In this document: one piece after another, positions 1 through 11,266 of the stretch
Layout of the letters: every line of letters begins with the position of its first letter
How positions within the stretch are numbered: the stretch's first letter is position 1
Origin: Eucalyptus grandis
Lineage: Eukaryota; Streptophyta; Magnoliopsida; Myrtales; Myrtaceae
Assembly: GCF_016545825.1 (NCBI RefSeq)
Contig: NC_052621.1
Location: forward strand, 12,920,199-12,984,198
Direction of reading: 5' to 3'
Length of the DNA stretch: 64,000 bases
Position numbers and translations under genes: made by a program
Notes under the pieces: generated by a model
Told to the model about the DNA's origin: nothing
Databases searched by the model: none
What the model saw: the letters and a program-made list of their open reading frames with translations, nothing else

Positions 1-318
1 TGATTTCTCCCTTGACAAAACACCAATGAACGCACTTCTCGAGATGTCCAAACGGTTAAGACCGGATTTTACGAATTCATCACTCGATTTGAGAAATCAC
101 AATTGGATCCCATTATATCCATAAAAAGGGAGGGGCAGGGACGTTTCGTCATCTCCGATTTCTCAGTCCACGCTGCCCGGAGCAACTAAGTGCGACTATA
201 TAGCCTTACGCAACAACAACCATCGTGTCGCTGGCTTTGTCGCTTTCTAGTATCAAGTTTCGGATTTTGAGAGCAACCCCGCAAGAAGTACCGTGTGGCT
301 GGCCCAGCGAGTCTTGCA

Positions 319-320
<2 letters not shown>

Positions 321-364
<44 letters not shown>
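321..364. repeat. (CT)n microsatellite
   Basis: An uninterrupted run of about 22 CT units. On the minus strand it reads as an artificial Arg-Glu repeat, which explains the long open frame there; no gene is supported. Confidence 0.95.
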
Positions 365-366
<2 letters not shown>

Positions 367-576
367 GACGACTCGGTTTGACGAGGGTGGGGAGGGGTCG
401 CCAAGCCAGAGGGCCTTGACAGGGAGCCTCTCTTAACAGTCTTATAGGATGACAAAAGAGAGGAAATGAACTAAAGTTTGCATTGAACAAGCGGAGAGTG
501 ATCATAGAATATATATGTGAAATCTTGAATGAACTAATGAAGGCGCTTTTTTAATGTAACGGCAAGATTAGCCTTG

Positions 577-639
577 AAACTCTAAAATTAAATGTGTCTA
601 ATTAGGAGCATAACTAGGATGGGTGATCTTCTAGGAATG
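577..639 (+). repeat. 5S rRNA-derived domain of the first TRIM LTR
   Basis: It aligns by eye to the plant 5S rRNA segment running from GAACTCCGAAGTTAAGCG to GATGGGTGACCTCCTGGGAA, with many transitions. The internal control region used by RNA polymerase III lies in this part of 5S RNA. It is too diverged to be a working 5S gene. A second copy lies at 1007-1075. Confidence 0.75.
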
Positions 640-1117
640 TGTCCACCTATATGCCAAAAAATAAAATCGTGATGCTTGATATGAGATGGATCGAAACGGA
701 TAATACTTAGTGATGTAATATGGGGATGTTACTATATGATATCAAAGTGGGATCACTCCAATAGGTGTGTGGTTCGAGGATGAATTGAGTAAAAGCTAGT
801 GGTCATGTAATGACCTGATCTGACAAGAGTAGAGAGTGGTCACTAGACTAAAAAGTTTAGATAAGGTGCAACTCCTAATAGGCTTCTAGGATGGCAAAGA
901 GGGATGGATGAACTAGTATTGAATAGAGAGCGATTTCATAATATACATATAAAAATTGGAATTAACTTACAAAGATACATTTTAATGTAATAGTAAACTT
1001 AACTTTGGAACTTCAAAGTTAAGCGTACTCAAGTAAAAGCACTACCATAATAGGTGATGTTTTAAGAAGATACTCGCTCGTACTTTAAAAGACACAATTA
1101 TAAAGCGTAGTATAGGA

Positions 1118-1773
1118 TAGGGGTGTGCAAAATACCCGGGAACTGCCCGAATCTGCCTAGAACCGGACCGAAACCGCCGGAATCGGCGGTTCTTGAGGAA
1201 CCGTCCGATTCCCGGTTCAATTTTTCGGAACCGATGGAGTCGGTCCCGGTTCCTTGTTCCATGGGCGGATCCGCCCACCCTGACCGAACCTAACCTTTTT
1301 AATATTAAAAAAATTACTAAAAGAAACCTAGATCAAATCTCATCTCCTCACTCCCTTCATCTTCAGTTCTCTCTCTCTTTGTCTCGGTTCTCTCTCTCTT
1401 TTGTCTCTTCCTTGGTTCCTCCCTAATCCTATCGTCATTTTGATTCCTCCCAGCGTCGACGCCCTCCGCCGCTCCTCCGCCGTTGCTATTCGCCCCATCG
1501 TGTCGGCGCCACCCGCCACGCCACGGAAAATTGTTTTGCGACCATTCTATGTTGAAAACCCGACCATAGACCTTCTCCCCTCCTTCCCAACTCATGGCGA
1601 CCGTTTTATGTTGAAAACCAAAATTGTTTCGCGTCAATATCGGTTCATGGATCCACTGAACCTGGACGGACCGTGGCGGTCGGTTAGCTGGATCCTGTTC
1701 CAATTTTTCAAACCGGTCCCTACGGCGGGCGGTTCTGGTTACAGGGAACCCCCCCGGACCATGCACACCTCTA
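1118..1773. mobile_element. hAT-type MITE, copy 1
   Basis: The ends are TAGGGGTGTGCA and TGCACACCTCTA, inverted repeats with one mismatch over 12 bp. The element is flanked by a perfect 8-bp direct repeat, GTATAGGA, at 1110-1117 and 1774-1781. An 8-bp target duplication with TAGGG-type ends is the signature of hAT transposons. The 656-bp interior is non-coding and rich in GGAACCGG/CCGGTTCC-type words. Weak open frames on both strands (1193-1784) come from this composition. It shares ends and interior blocks with the copy at 36016-36849. Confidence 0.9.
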
Positions 1774-1850
1774 GTATAGGATAGACGACCGCAAATGATA
1801 TTTCATGAGATACTTTAGGGATTTCTCACACCCACGGTTTACATTGAGTA

Positions 1851-4228
1851 CCGCGACCCCATTTGTGGTGGTTTGCTGTCACAGGAGCAAGGGGTCAGGT
1901 GCTAGAATGGCCCATTTGTGGCCACAACAGCCCCTCGTGTTCGTGTCCCCCTCTCTCGTCTTTTCATTTTCAAAATCTTAGAATTATGATGTGGCACCGC
2001 ATTGGCCACATCAATGCGGGTATGCAATTAAAAGTGGAACACATACGCTCAACTTGTCCAAGCAAGCCTTCCGGTGTTTAAGTCACGGCGAAGAATTTTG
2101 ATGGAAAGACTAAAAATATCAGGGAAAAGTATAGTGACCACTAGCGATATCATCCCCAACAAAATATACAAATTTATTTATACTAATTCGCGCACAAATT
2201 TCAATATTCGTATTTCAAAGATTGATTAGATTATAATTCACATTATCACACAGAGTTCAAATCTCATCAATTAGTATAGGGGCAAGGCAATTCTGAGCAT
2301 TTTGACTCGATCTATAAACTTGTTGGAGTCACAAGCTTTCCTTGGTTCCCTCCCTAGCTCCTAAAAGAAAATCTCCACAATTTAAATATTTTGTTCGTTA
2401 AATGATTCATGGACTTTGTGGGTCAACCTATACTATATCATTTTCTACCTGTTGGGTGGATTCTTTCACCCAACGTTATGATACTCAAGTCTCTGTTCTC
2501 CACTAATTCCTGTCGAGCGTGGTATCCCTTCCGTTTACAAGTACATTGATCCACATGGTGAGTCCACGGGAATTAAGTATTTGCTATTGATTTAAGGCCT
2601 CAACGTAAAGAGATGGAAGCTTATCGCTCGAGCCACCACCTTTCCAGATTGCCTTTCTCTTCCCAACGTGCACTGCTATTATGGCCTGATCTGCTCGCGG
2701 ACCGTGCGTTAGCTTCGCTTCTTTTTTCCGGCACCAACTTGCTTCAAGGCGCCAATTTTGGCCTCGTGTTTACCGGGGAAATTGCAGCAACTTGGCTGTG
2801 AAATAGGGCCAATGACGGAGCGCATGCCGCATGGGACTCCCCATAATTTGTGGCCACTATAAGTTACTTCCGAAGTAGGTAAAAGGGTTGAATGATTTTG
2901 GGGCTCGTCGAGGATAGAAGATCTACTTTTCATGTGCAAAATCTCAAAATGATGATCGAGCTCGTGTTTGGATAGAAAAAGTTGACATCGCGTTTGATGG
3001 AGGTGATTAAAAAAGGAGAAATTAATAAAAGTTCGATAGTTATAGAGAAAGGAAAGGGAAAGAAAAAAAAAAACCTTTATTTGAGGGGGTACATTTAAAA
3101 CTAGAAAAACAATTTTAAAATTAAGATATTCTATTATAGTTCTTAAATTTAAAAAAAAATATATTGAGATTTTTTTTTATATGCAAAACTGACCAAGCTC
3201 TTAATTTCTTCCAAAATTGGGCGAAAAAATTGGAATTTGTGCATCGAGGCCTACTCCAATAGGTAGGGCATAAACTCTCATTTGTTTCATTCCAGCCGAT
3301 TGTTTTGTTTGAGTTGGTTTTGCATTGAAGAAAGTTGTTTGATTAAGAATTTGGGTGGCTCTAACATGTAAAGAATCTTCCTTTTGACCTTTTGTTTAAT
3401 TAATTGCTTAAGTGGTTTTTCACTCGTGATGACCGAGAATTATTTTATCATAAATTATCTCAAATATTTTAAACAGCACCATCTATCAACACTAATTGAC
3501 AAATCACCGCGCAAGTTTAAATTCCGCGTTTTGGTATTACCGACCAATTTACGAGGTAAATAATATTTCCACGATGCTTTAATTACAAATTTATCAATTT
3601 TATTCTCTAAGCACTTCTCTAAGCTTTAAAACCCCGATTGTCGCGATTGCCCTTCTGCCTAGCACCAGTGCCACAAGACTTGGTCAGGACCTGAAATTCG
3701 ACAGGCCTGCTTAGGCTTAGCTTGAGCCACAACAGTCGGAAGACTTTTTGAGCAAGTTTTGTAAAAGCATTTAGTAGAAAAGTCAACTTGATCGAAGAAT
3801 TTAGGCGCAATTATTTAATGATGAGCGGGCTTGGATAATTTCTTCAATTGCATATGTTACGAATATTGTATTCATGGGCAAAATTGTCAGTTAAAACATC
3901 TATTTTTTTTTTATGCCTAGGATCCGCTGAGCCTGCCGAGTTTACGCCAAGTAGCCCATGGCCTATAGAGTGCCCCCGAACTAACTGTCAATACTTAGGA
4001 GAAGTTAGCATAGGACCCCACCACCATGGCATTCACTTAAGACGTATTAGCATGGAGTTTCGACTTGAGATGTCTGCGATGAAGTACTTAAAGCCGAACC
4101 AACTCAGCTACCTACCAATGAGTCAAAACATCTATTTCATCTCTTGCATATTTTAATTTTAAACTCAAATGCATTTTCGAATTTGAATTTTTTCTATTCC
4201 GAACAACCTTCCTAGAAAAACAATATTG

Positions 4229-4280
<52 letters not shown>

Positions 4281-5394
4281 TCTACTTCCACAAATGCTGA
4301 TATAATTTCTTTTTATATGAATTTCATAAATTATTTCAAAAAATGGTGGTTTTGGATAATCCTTTAGATGCCAACTTCTTGAGTAAACGAAATGAGTGCT
4401 AATAAATAGATTGGCCATATCCTTTTTTTCTTTTTCTTTTTTTTGAACAGTTTTGGTCATATCCTTTGTAAATAAATTACTAGTCAATCTTGGTGCCATA
4501 TTCGACCAAAAAAATAAAATCTTGGTGCCATAGATTGGTTTGTAGGCCACTTTTAGCTAGGTTCTGTACACTTTGAATTACTCGTCTTCAAAGCATACAG
4601 GAGTTGACATACCAGATGCCTATGTTCCAAAACCAAAAGTTTCCTCCAATTAAAAAATTTTCTTCTAATTATTAAATATCAACTTGCCGCAAGCAACCTA
4701 TATTACACCATATTCAAAAGTGCTTTTCACAAATAATTTCTAATAATTTATTGGCATTGGACATTCATACTAGTAGCATACCTATCTTATAAATGACGAG
4801 CTTTAGGTTCATAAAATTTCATTTAAAATTTATAACACTCGATATATGAAAATGTACACTACTTAAGAATACCAATCTCTTAACAATTCATATATTTAAC
4901 ATTTTCCCAAAGGCCTTGGGAGCAAGTAACTTTATGACACTAGTTAAGATTATCAATGGTAAAAAAAAATGGTCTTTACTAACGCGTGTATCGAGAGTAC
5001 TAATTGAGACCACTAAAAAGAGTAAAAGATAATATATATCAATGCAATTCGAACATCGAATAAGAACATACTTTAAGAAAACAAGATGCTTTTAATTAGA
5101 AATATTCATATATTCAAAGCACAATAAATGATTCTTAAAGAATCTTTAGTGACCCTTGCTTAACATTTTTTAACAAACACATAATTATTGAGAGGGTCTA
5201 GAAAATTCAAAAAGCCCACACCACTAGCAATATACTTGATATTGAGAAGAAAACTTTACATTCTTAATATTATTCATTGATGAAAAGATATTCTTTAACG
5301 TTTCAAAAGCTATGCTACAATAGAATTTGTATAGGAGCACAAAGGATTTCTTGTGAAATGAGCCGATAAATTTATTTAAAACTAATTTTTTGAC
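1851..5394. other. Intergenic, no gene recognised
   Basis: AT-rich DNA with short chance open frames. It contains a (TA)n tract at 4231-4277 and a moderately GC-rich patch at 3900-4110 with no recognised coding similarity. I see no RNA gene or promoter that I can defend. Confidence 0.6.
4231..4277. repeat. (TA)n microsatellite
   Basis: About 23 TA units in an AT-rich intergenic region. Confidence 0.95.
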
Positions 5395-5725
5395 TACCAA
5401 AAACTCCAAATCGGTACACTTATAATACCAAAAAAGCCAAACTAATATTTTTTGTAATAAATTAATTTCAAGTTAATTTCCATTAAATTGAATAAATATC
5501 ACGAAAAATCACAAATTAGAATAGAGGGTAAAAGCTCAAAAATCGATACACTTGTCAACTGCGACGTGTTATCTAACTCAGTAATTTTAAGATAAAATTT
5601 ATCGAAAATTAAAATGGAGTAAATTTGTCACTAGTGTATTAATCGGACATTTTTTGTAGTAAAAAAGATTAGTTTAGGTAAATTTGTCATATCTATTTGA
5701 ATTTTTCATGATATTAACCTATTAA
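5395..5725. repeat. Foldback repeat family R1, copy 1
   Basis: This AT-rich segment opens with an 'AAACTCCAAATCGGTACACTT'-type arm and closes with the complementary 'GGTAAATTTGTCA...ATATTAACCT' arm, and includes a GCGACGTGTTATCTAACTCA-like middle. The same order of words occurs at 17736-18135 and 40252-40590, so it is a dispersed non-coding repeat. Boundaries are approximate and no target duplication was identified. Confidence 0.55.
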
Positions 5726-5815
5726 ATTAAAGGCGCCGATAAAAAATAATATGAGAAGAGATAATATTCTAAAAATCGTGTAATCCTTCTTAAATTTTGC
5801 TTATTTCACCAGTAC

Positions 5816-6314
5816 TTGCTCTCAGACACTGGTCCACAAAGCGCGAGACGGTCAAAAAGAAAGGCTTTTTACGCATGCTCTCTTCCCCTGTTCGTCATCA
5901 AGCCCCGACAAAATAGGGGAAGACCCAATCGAAAGCGACGCAAGTGCCAGCCAGCGCCAACTCCTTCACGCCCTCCCGGTTGGGCGGCGGAACCCGACCC
6001 GACCCGACCTCGCCGGAACCTCCCCCGCCCAGATCGCCGGCGGAGTCCCTCCTGGCCCCCGGAGGTGCGCACGTTACGGCCTCCCTGCGCACCCCTCGCG
6101 CACGTTACCGCTGCCCCCCGGCCCCTCTGGGAAGGCATTAGGCACCACCCTTCCACGTCCCCCCACCCTCGCGGCAAGAGGCAAGAGGGAACGGGGAACG
6201 ACCTAAAAAGGAGAGACAGCAAATGCGGTTGGGCGTGGTCTCATCTTTAGCACCTCCCGAGTTCCGAAAAGAGAGCAGCTTTTCCTGGGTCCGTGCCTCT
6301 GTTTTTCCCGAGCG
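5816..6314 (+). promoter_or_regulatory. GC-rich promoter and leader of PGPS2
   Basis: Base composition jumps from AT-rich to strongly GC-rich about 500 bp before the PGPS2 start codon. The reading frames here (both strands) are proline/arginine-rich products of composition. I infer promoter plus 5' leader from position; no TATA box is obvious. Confidence 0.45.
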
Positions 6315-9300
6315 ATGGGGTCGGAAGATGGCGCCAAAAGAGGCAACGAACAGCGGACGCGCTTGCTCGGCCACGATCAGATTCCGCCTCCGCCTTCGCC
6401 TTCGCCTTCGATGCAACATTGTGGCGACAAGCCGGCCGACAAGCTGCTCACGTTGCCGACGGTCCTGACGCTTGGCCGGGTCGCCGCCGTGCCCCTCTTC
6501 GTCAGCAGTACGTCCCCCCGATTCCCTGAGATTCTGCGTCGAGAGTGCAAAAGTCGACTTTTTGATCCGTCGTTTCGGAGCTTTTCTGAATTTGGTTATG
6601 TGGGTATCGATCCTTTTCGGCGTCTGCGATGTGCCTGATGAGATGTTGTGGAAAGTTTTTGTCGAATCTTGTTTGCGTTAGAAGGCTTCTTGGTTTCAGG
6701 TTGATCCGTTCTTGTTTTAGCTCTCTCTCTCTCTCTCTCTCCGGGCTGCTGTGGAATGCTGGCGATCAATCTGGGTTGATGTCGCTTTCTGTTCACGAAT
6801 TGCAAAAACAATAGTCTTGCTTCAGGCGCAACATTTATCTTAACCGCCTGTTCTGTGTATCTTACCAGTCTTGCCTTAAAATTTGATTTAAAGGCCAAAA
6901 TATGCCTTGGTTTGGTGTTTTTTAGAGCAAATTTTGCCTTTTCAATGGCGTCTTAAGATTGATCCTAAGCTTCCTTGCACCAAGTAATGCGTTGCAGTGG
7001 CATGCTGTTGGAGATTGAATTTGAAATATAGGGTTCACTATTACGTATGTGCTTGCCCGGGCCTATATTGCCATTTGTGTTTTTGTTCTTTCTTTATCTC
7101 CATCACTGTTGAGATGGTAAGATATCTATGCTTATGGAGCTATGCTGAGCGATCACAATCGAGTCCCTTCATATCTCTTCCACTGTGGTTTTGATGGTGC
7201 TTGTTTGCTTTCTAATGCTATTGGTAGTGCAAAAAATCTTATCCACGTTGTAAGCTTGATGGGAGACAAATTTCTCTAAAGTATTTTGTGCAAAATTTAC
7301 CATGATTCTGCCATTTGGTTTCTCAGTTTTGTTGAGATGGTAAGATATCTATGCTTATGGAGCTATGCTGAGTGATCACAATCGAGTCCCTTCATATCTC
7401 TTCCACTGTGGTTTTGATGGTGCTTGTTTGATTTCTAATGCTATTGGTAGTGCAAAAAGTCTTATCCACGTTGTAAGCTTGATGGGAGACAAATTTCTCT
7501 AAAGTATTTTGTGCAAAATTTACCATGATTCTGCCATTCGGTTTCTCAGTTTTGTTGAGACTGATACTTACAATGTGATATACCAGCCTTCTATGTCGAT
7601 AGTTGGTGGGGGACAACTGCTACTACGAGCATCTTTATTGCTGCTGCAATCACAGATTGGCTTGATGGGTATCTTGCTAGGAAGGTATACATTTTCCGTC
7701 TGCTTAAATTTGAAGTAGACTTCTTGTTTACTTTATAACAAAAGCACTGAAACTTTTTTAATGGATTCCAGATGAGACTAGGCTCTGTATTTGGTGCATT
7801 TTTAGATCCTGTAGCTGACAAGGTATGTGCTATCTGCCATATTAAAAGTGCAACGTATTTACAACAACTAGCTTATACACTGCCGTCTTAACTTGGATTT
7901 GGAAAAGGCAAACTGATTGCAATACTTAATGCAGCTCATGGTAGCCGCCGCATTAGTTTTGCTATGTACCAGGCCTTTGGATGTTGACATGTTCGAGCAA
8001 GCACCATGGCTAATGACTGTCCCTTCAATAGCTATAATTGGTAGAGAGGTAAATATCATCACTCATTTCTTAAGTTCTTAAGCATCCTTATTCATCAATG
8101 TCTTTCTCTAAGTATGATAAGTTTGAGGTCAATGTGGTGCAAATTTATCTCTCTTGATATTGTAGATTGTCCTGGATATGGAAAATTTCTATGATCTGTC
8201 ATTTTATATACCTCCCTGAGATCTTTCATCCTCTTGACATTTGCCATATTGATAAACCATATAGGTTTTTCTCAATTAGTTGAATGTCCCAAAGTTGCAC
8301 ATGGGAGTTTTAGGTTTCAGTTTGGCCTATTTAAAAGGGGCAATTAGAAATGAAGAACAGCAAGGAAAGTATTACTTTGTCTAATTGCTGTGTATCGTAA
8401 AAATGCCACCCCTTTCAATGATGTCAGAACTTTTATGCCTCAAGTGATGTGCTCTCTTTTCCTCTGTTGATTTGTTAACCAAGTGTTTTATTAGGAAAAA
8501 TTCTCGAACTATAGAACGCAGGCCCAATTTCCTGAAAGACCAGGCAGTTGAAGGATTTCCTTTTTCTCCAATCTATTCTGTACTATAAAGACTTCCAATC
8601 ATGCCCTAGTTTCGCTGTTAGTTTAAATTCTATGCTAGTCCTGTTATTGGGTTAGTGTGACTGCTAATTGTTGATGTGGCAACTACTACGTGGAATGGTC
8701 ATGACTAACTGTTAAATGCATACAACTTCATACGATTCCAGAAAAGACAAACAATACAATAAAATATATGGCACACATCACTTAATGGCTCACATGAAGG
8801 CAATTTCTGTCAGCCTAGTGTGGGTGAAAAGATGCGAATAGATTTTGGTTGGTAGGTGGCCAAAGTACTAATTGCGCTCTTAGCCTCCCTGCCTCTTGTT
8901 TTCTTGCTATTTTGGTACGTCCTCTGTCAATGTATGAGTAATAGTGCCGCATTTTCATCTTTCTGAAGAAGTCAATTCCTCATCACCAGGGAAGTACCAT
9001 GTCAACCATCACATTAGACAATGGCTCTGCTAGTTGTATATGAAGTTCAACTTTGAATTGAGGTTTTTAAAATGCCGAGTACAATTGATAAAAACCCTGA
9101 AGTACAAGATTATTAATCAACTTGGCTTTACAGAAAACAAGATTGCATATAATTGTTATCACTCCTACTTTGAGATGCCTCTTCAGTTACCTGCTAAAGC
9201 TGCAAAAAGATAAATAGGAAGAAAGGAAACAACAAACTACTAGAGTGTTTATTTTGTAGGACTATATCTCAAATCCGGACCTTACAGGACTAGCTCCTTA

Positions 9301-10392
9301 CCTTTTAGTTACCTTGAGCTGTAGAAGGGAGAGGGAGATCGTTTAATGGAATTTTCAGCAACTGGTTGATTTGGAATCTCCGTACAATCCTTCACCTTGT
9401 TTTGAGAAGCATCACTTGTACTGCTTTTGAGACATGATGACGCTTCACATGTCTATGTTGCGGTTTTTGTGCTGTAGGGAAGCTTTCATTTCGTTCTGTG
9501 GAGTTTGGTTTTGTATTTGTTCTTAGAAGGATTATATGAAACATACTTGAGCAAGTAGATGATTGATTAGGATGTTATGTTATGAAGCAATTCACTGGTT
9601 AACAAGAGAGAGTCCTTATTTTCTTCATCTTCACAAGTTTTGGGTTCTGAATGATTATCTTGGCCATTTGGCACAGTCGCCATTGAGATGAGTAATCAAG
9701 TTCTTTAGATATGAGTCTATGCATTGTTCTGAGTGTTTGTTTCCCCTTGTTCACGTGCTTTAGTATGAGCTCATGTGACTGTTTATTCTGTTTGTTTCTC
9801 TATCTAGTGTGATTGTTCATACCACATTCCAACTCAAAATTCTTTTGATTCATTGTAACTCTTTACTTGCTCAACTTGTTACAGATTACTATGTCTGCAG
9901 TTAGAGAATGGGCTGCTTCTCAGAATAGTAAGATTTTAGAGGTGAGATGTTATCTTCAGTAGTCCATTACCCACCTTCAAATTGGTTAACTAGTTGTCGG
10001 AATTGCTAGTCTTTTTTCCTTGGCCTCACCCATTAGGATGTGATATTTTCAGGCTGTCGCTGTAAATAATTTAGGGAAGTGGAAAACCGCTATGCAGATG
10101 ACTGCACTGACCATTTTATTGGCTACTAGAGACAGCAGGTTTGTAACAACTTAGCTTTCCTGCAAGAATGTCGTGTACATGTCTTTCTCTGAATCAGGAG
10201 GAATGTGAAAGATGATACCAATCATCGCTTGAAGATCTAATGCTCCAAGTAATTCATGTTTTCCTATGCAGTCTTGGAGGATCTGATACTTTAATAGCTT
10301 CTGGAGTTGCTTTGCTTTACATCTCGGCAGGGCTCGCCATATGGTCCTTGATTGTGTATGTGGGGAAGATTTGGAAAGTGTTGATCAGATAA
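6315..10392 (+). CDS. PGPS2: Phosphatidylglycerophosphate synthase (CDP-diacylglycerol-glycerol-3-phosphate 3-phosphatidyltransferase)
   Basis: The enzyme joins CDP-diacylglycerol to glycerol 3-phosphate, the committed step to phosphatidylglycerol and cardiolipin, in a membrane. Seven exons: 6315-6507, 7587-7684, 7772-7822, 7935-8048, 9885-9941, 10053-10138, 10272-10392; all junctions are GT-AG and the phases close to 239 residues. The CDP-alcohol phosphotransferase signature is complete: DWLDGYLAR (88-96), then G105, D109 and D113, fitting D-x2-DG-x2-AR-x8-G-x3-D-x3-D. The rest is hydrophobic membrane helices ending in KIWKVLIR. The N terminus (MGSEDGAKRG) is short and acidic/basic with no clear transit peptide, so this matches the microsomal PGPS2 form rather than the organelle-targeted PGPS1; that assignment is from family knowledge. 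Intron 4 is long (1.8 kb). The gene converges on the GST gene downstream. Confidence 0.95.
7111..7556 (+). repeat. 223-bp tandem duplication in PGPS2 intron 1
   Basis: Copies 7111-7333 and 7334-7556 begin GAGATGGTAAGATATC and GAGATGGTAAGATATC and differ at only about four positions, so the duplication is recent. It ends 30 bp before the exon 2 acceptor at 7586/7587. Confidence 0.95.
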
Positions 10393-11266
10393 GTCTATTT
10401 GCCCTTAATAGCTGGGGTTTTTGGGCATAAGATAATTTTTACGTGCAACTCGTTCAAGGTGACATCGACCCAGCATGCCATGCCTATCTTGGATATAGAG
10501 CCATACTTGAGTACCGTGCTCAAGGCAACAGATATTTCTTGTCGATAGTCCCTTGTTTGTGGAGTCGTTGAAGCTGAAGCATCTGGCAGTTCTTTTTTTT
10601 ATTTTTCGGTCCGGAGTTGATATTTACTTAGTGATATACAACTTCTGAGACACAATTGGGATGAAGAATGACATGCAGGTGTCAAGTATCAGGCATCCCT
10701 TCTGTAATAGATGAACTTGCAATTTGAGAATATTTGTATTTGATTTGTTATAATGGGATCCAATGTAGCTCCCAACAAGATTGTTCATTTATCCATAAAT
10801 TATTTTTTTGGGAGTTCTTTTCCTTCTTTTTTGGTTTTTCAGATTCGTATATTTCAATGGAATCCTGAATGAAGATCTAGATGTAAATCTACCTTCTCAA
10901 CCCTTTCACAATCTTTAAGCCATCTTAGAACTTCGGACAACATGCAAGAATATGAGTCGAATGACAACCGATAATTGGGTTCAGATTGACTTTAGAATTC
11001 ACAGTGGACTTAAAACTTGAAGACCCCGATGAGCTCTTACATTACTGCATTTGCTTTTACTGCTTTTTACACTAGAGTACCTTAAATTCTTGCACAGAAA
11101 CAAGATAAACTGCGAGAATCTTATTCTTAATAGACGTAGTTTCTCAGCAAAACCAGACATTCATGTTCACTCTTAACTTCAGGGAGGTGATAATAGACCA
11201 ATTGGGCCCTCAGGATCAGCGAGACAGATCAGAGCTGGGCCTGTACAACGAAGATAAAGAAAAGGA
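10393..11266. other. Convergent 3' regions of PGPS2 and GSTL
   Basis: Lies between two stop codons facing each other and should hold both 3' untranslated regions. AT-rich signals such as TAATGGGATCC/TTATAATGG near 10750 occur, but no single polyadenylation site can be fixed. Confidence 0.5.

Larger units (their letters stand above)
431..1850 (+). mobile_element. Cassandra-like TRIM retrotransposon, degraded
   Basis: Two diverged direct repeats, about 431-735 and 870 to roughly 1850, look like LTRs. Both carry a stretch resembling the 3' half of plant 5S rRNA: 577-639 holds the near-intact block ACTAGGATGGGTGATCTTCT, and 1007-1075 holds AAGTTAAGCGT followed by a TAGGTGATGTT block. LTRs containing 5S rRNA are the hallmark of Cassandra terminal-repeat retrotransposons in miniature. 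The first repeat ends in GGGATGTTAC at about 725-735 and is followed by TGATATCAAAG, a decayed initiator-tRNA-Met primer site (expected TGGTATCAGAG). The interior is only about 135 bp and non-coding, as the family predicts. The second LTR is interrupted by the MITE at 1118-1773, so its outer end (about 1850) is uncertain. Confidence 0.7.

Noticed and set aside
206..505. 99-codon open frame on - with an Arg-Glu repeat
   Set aside because: It is the translation of a (CT)n microsatellite and has no recognised domain.
1193..1784. Overlapping open frames on both strands
   Set aside because: They lie inside the hAT-type MITE and follow its GGAACCGG composition; no transposase motif.
5816..6222. 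Long Pro/Arg/Gly-rich frames on both strands before PGPS2
   Set aside because: Composition of a GC-rich promoter/leader; frames overlap on both strands and lack motifs.
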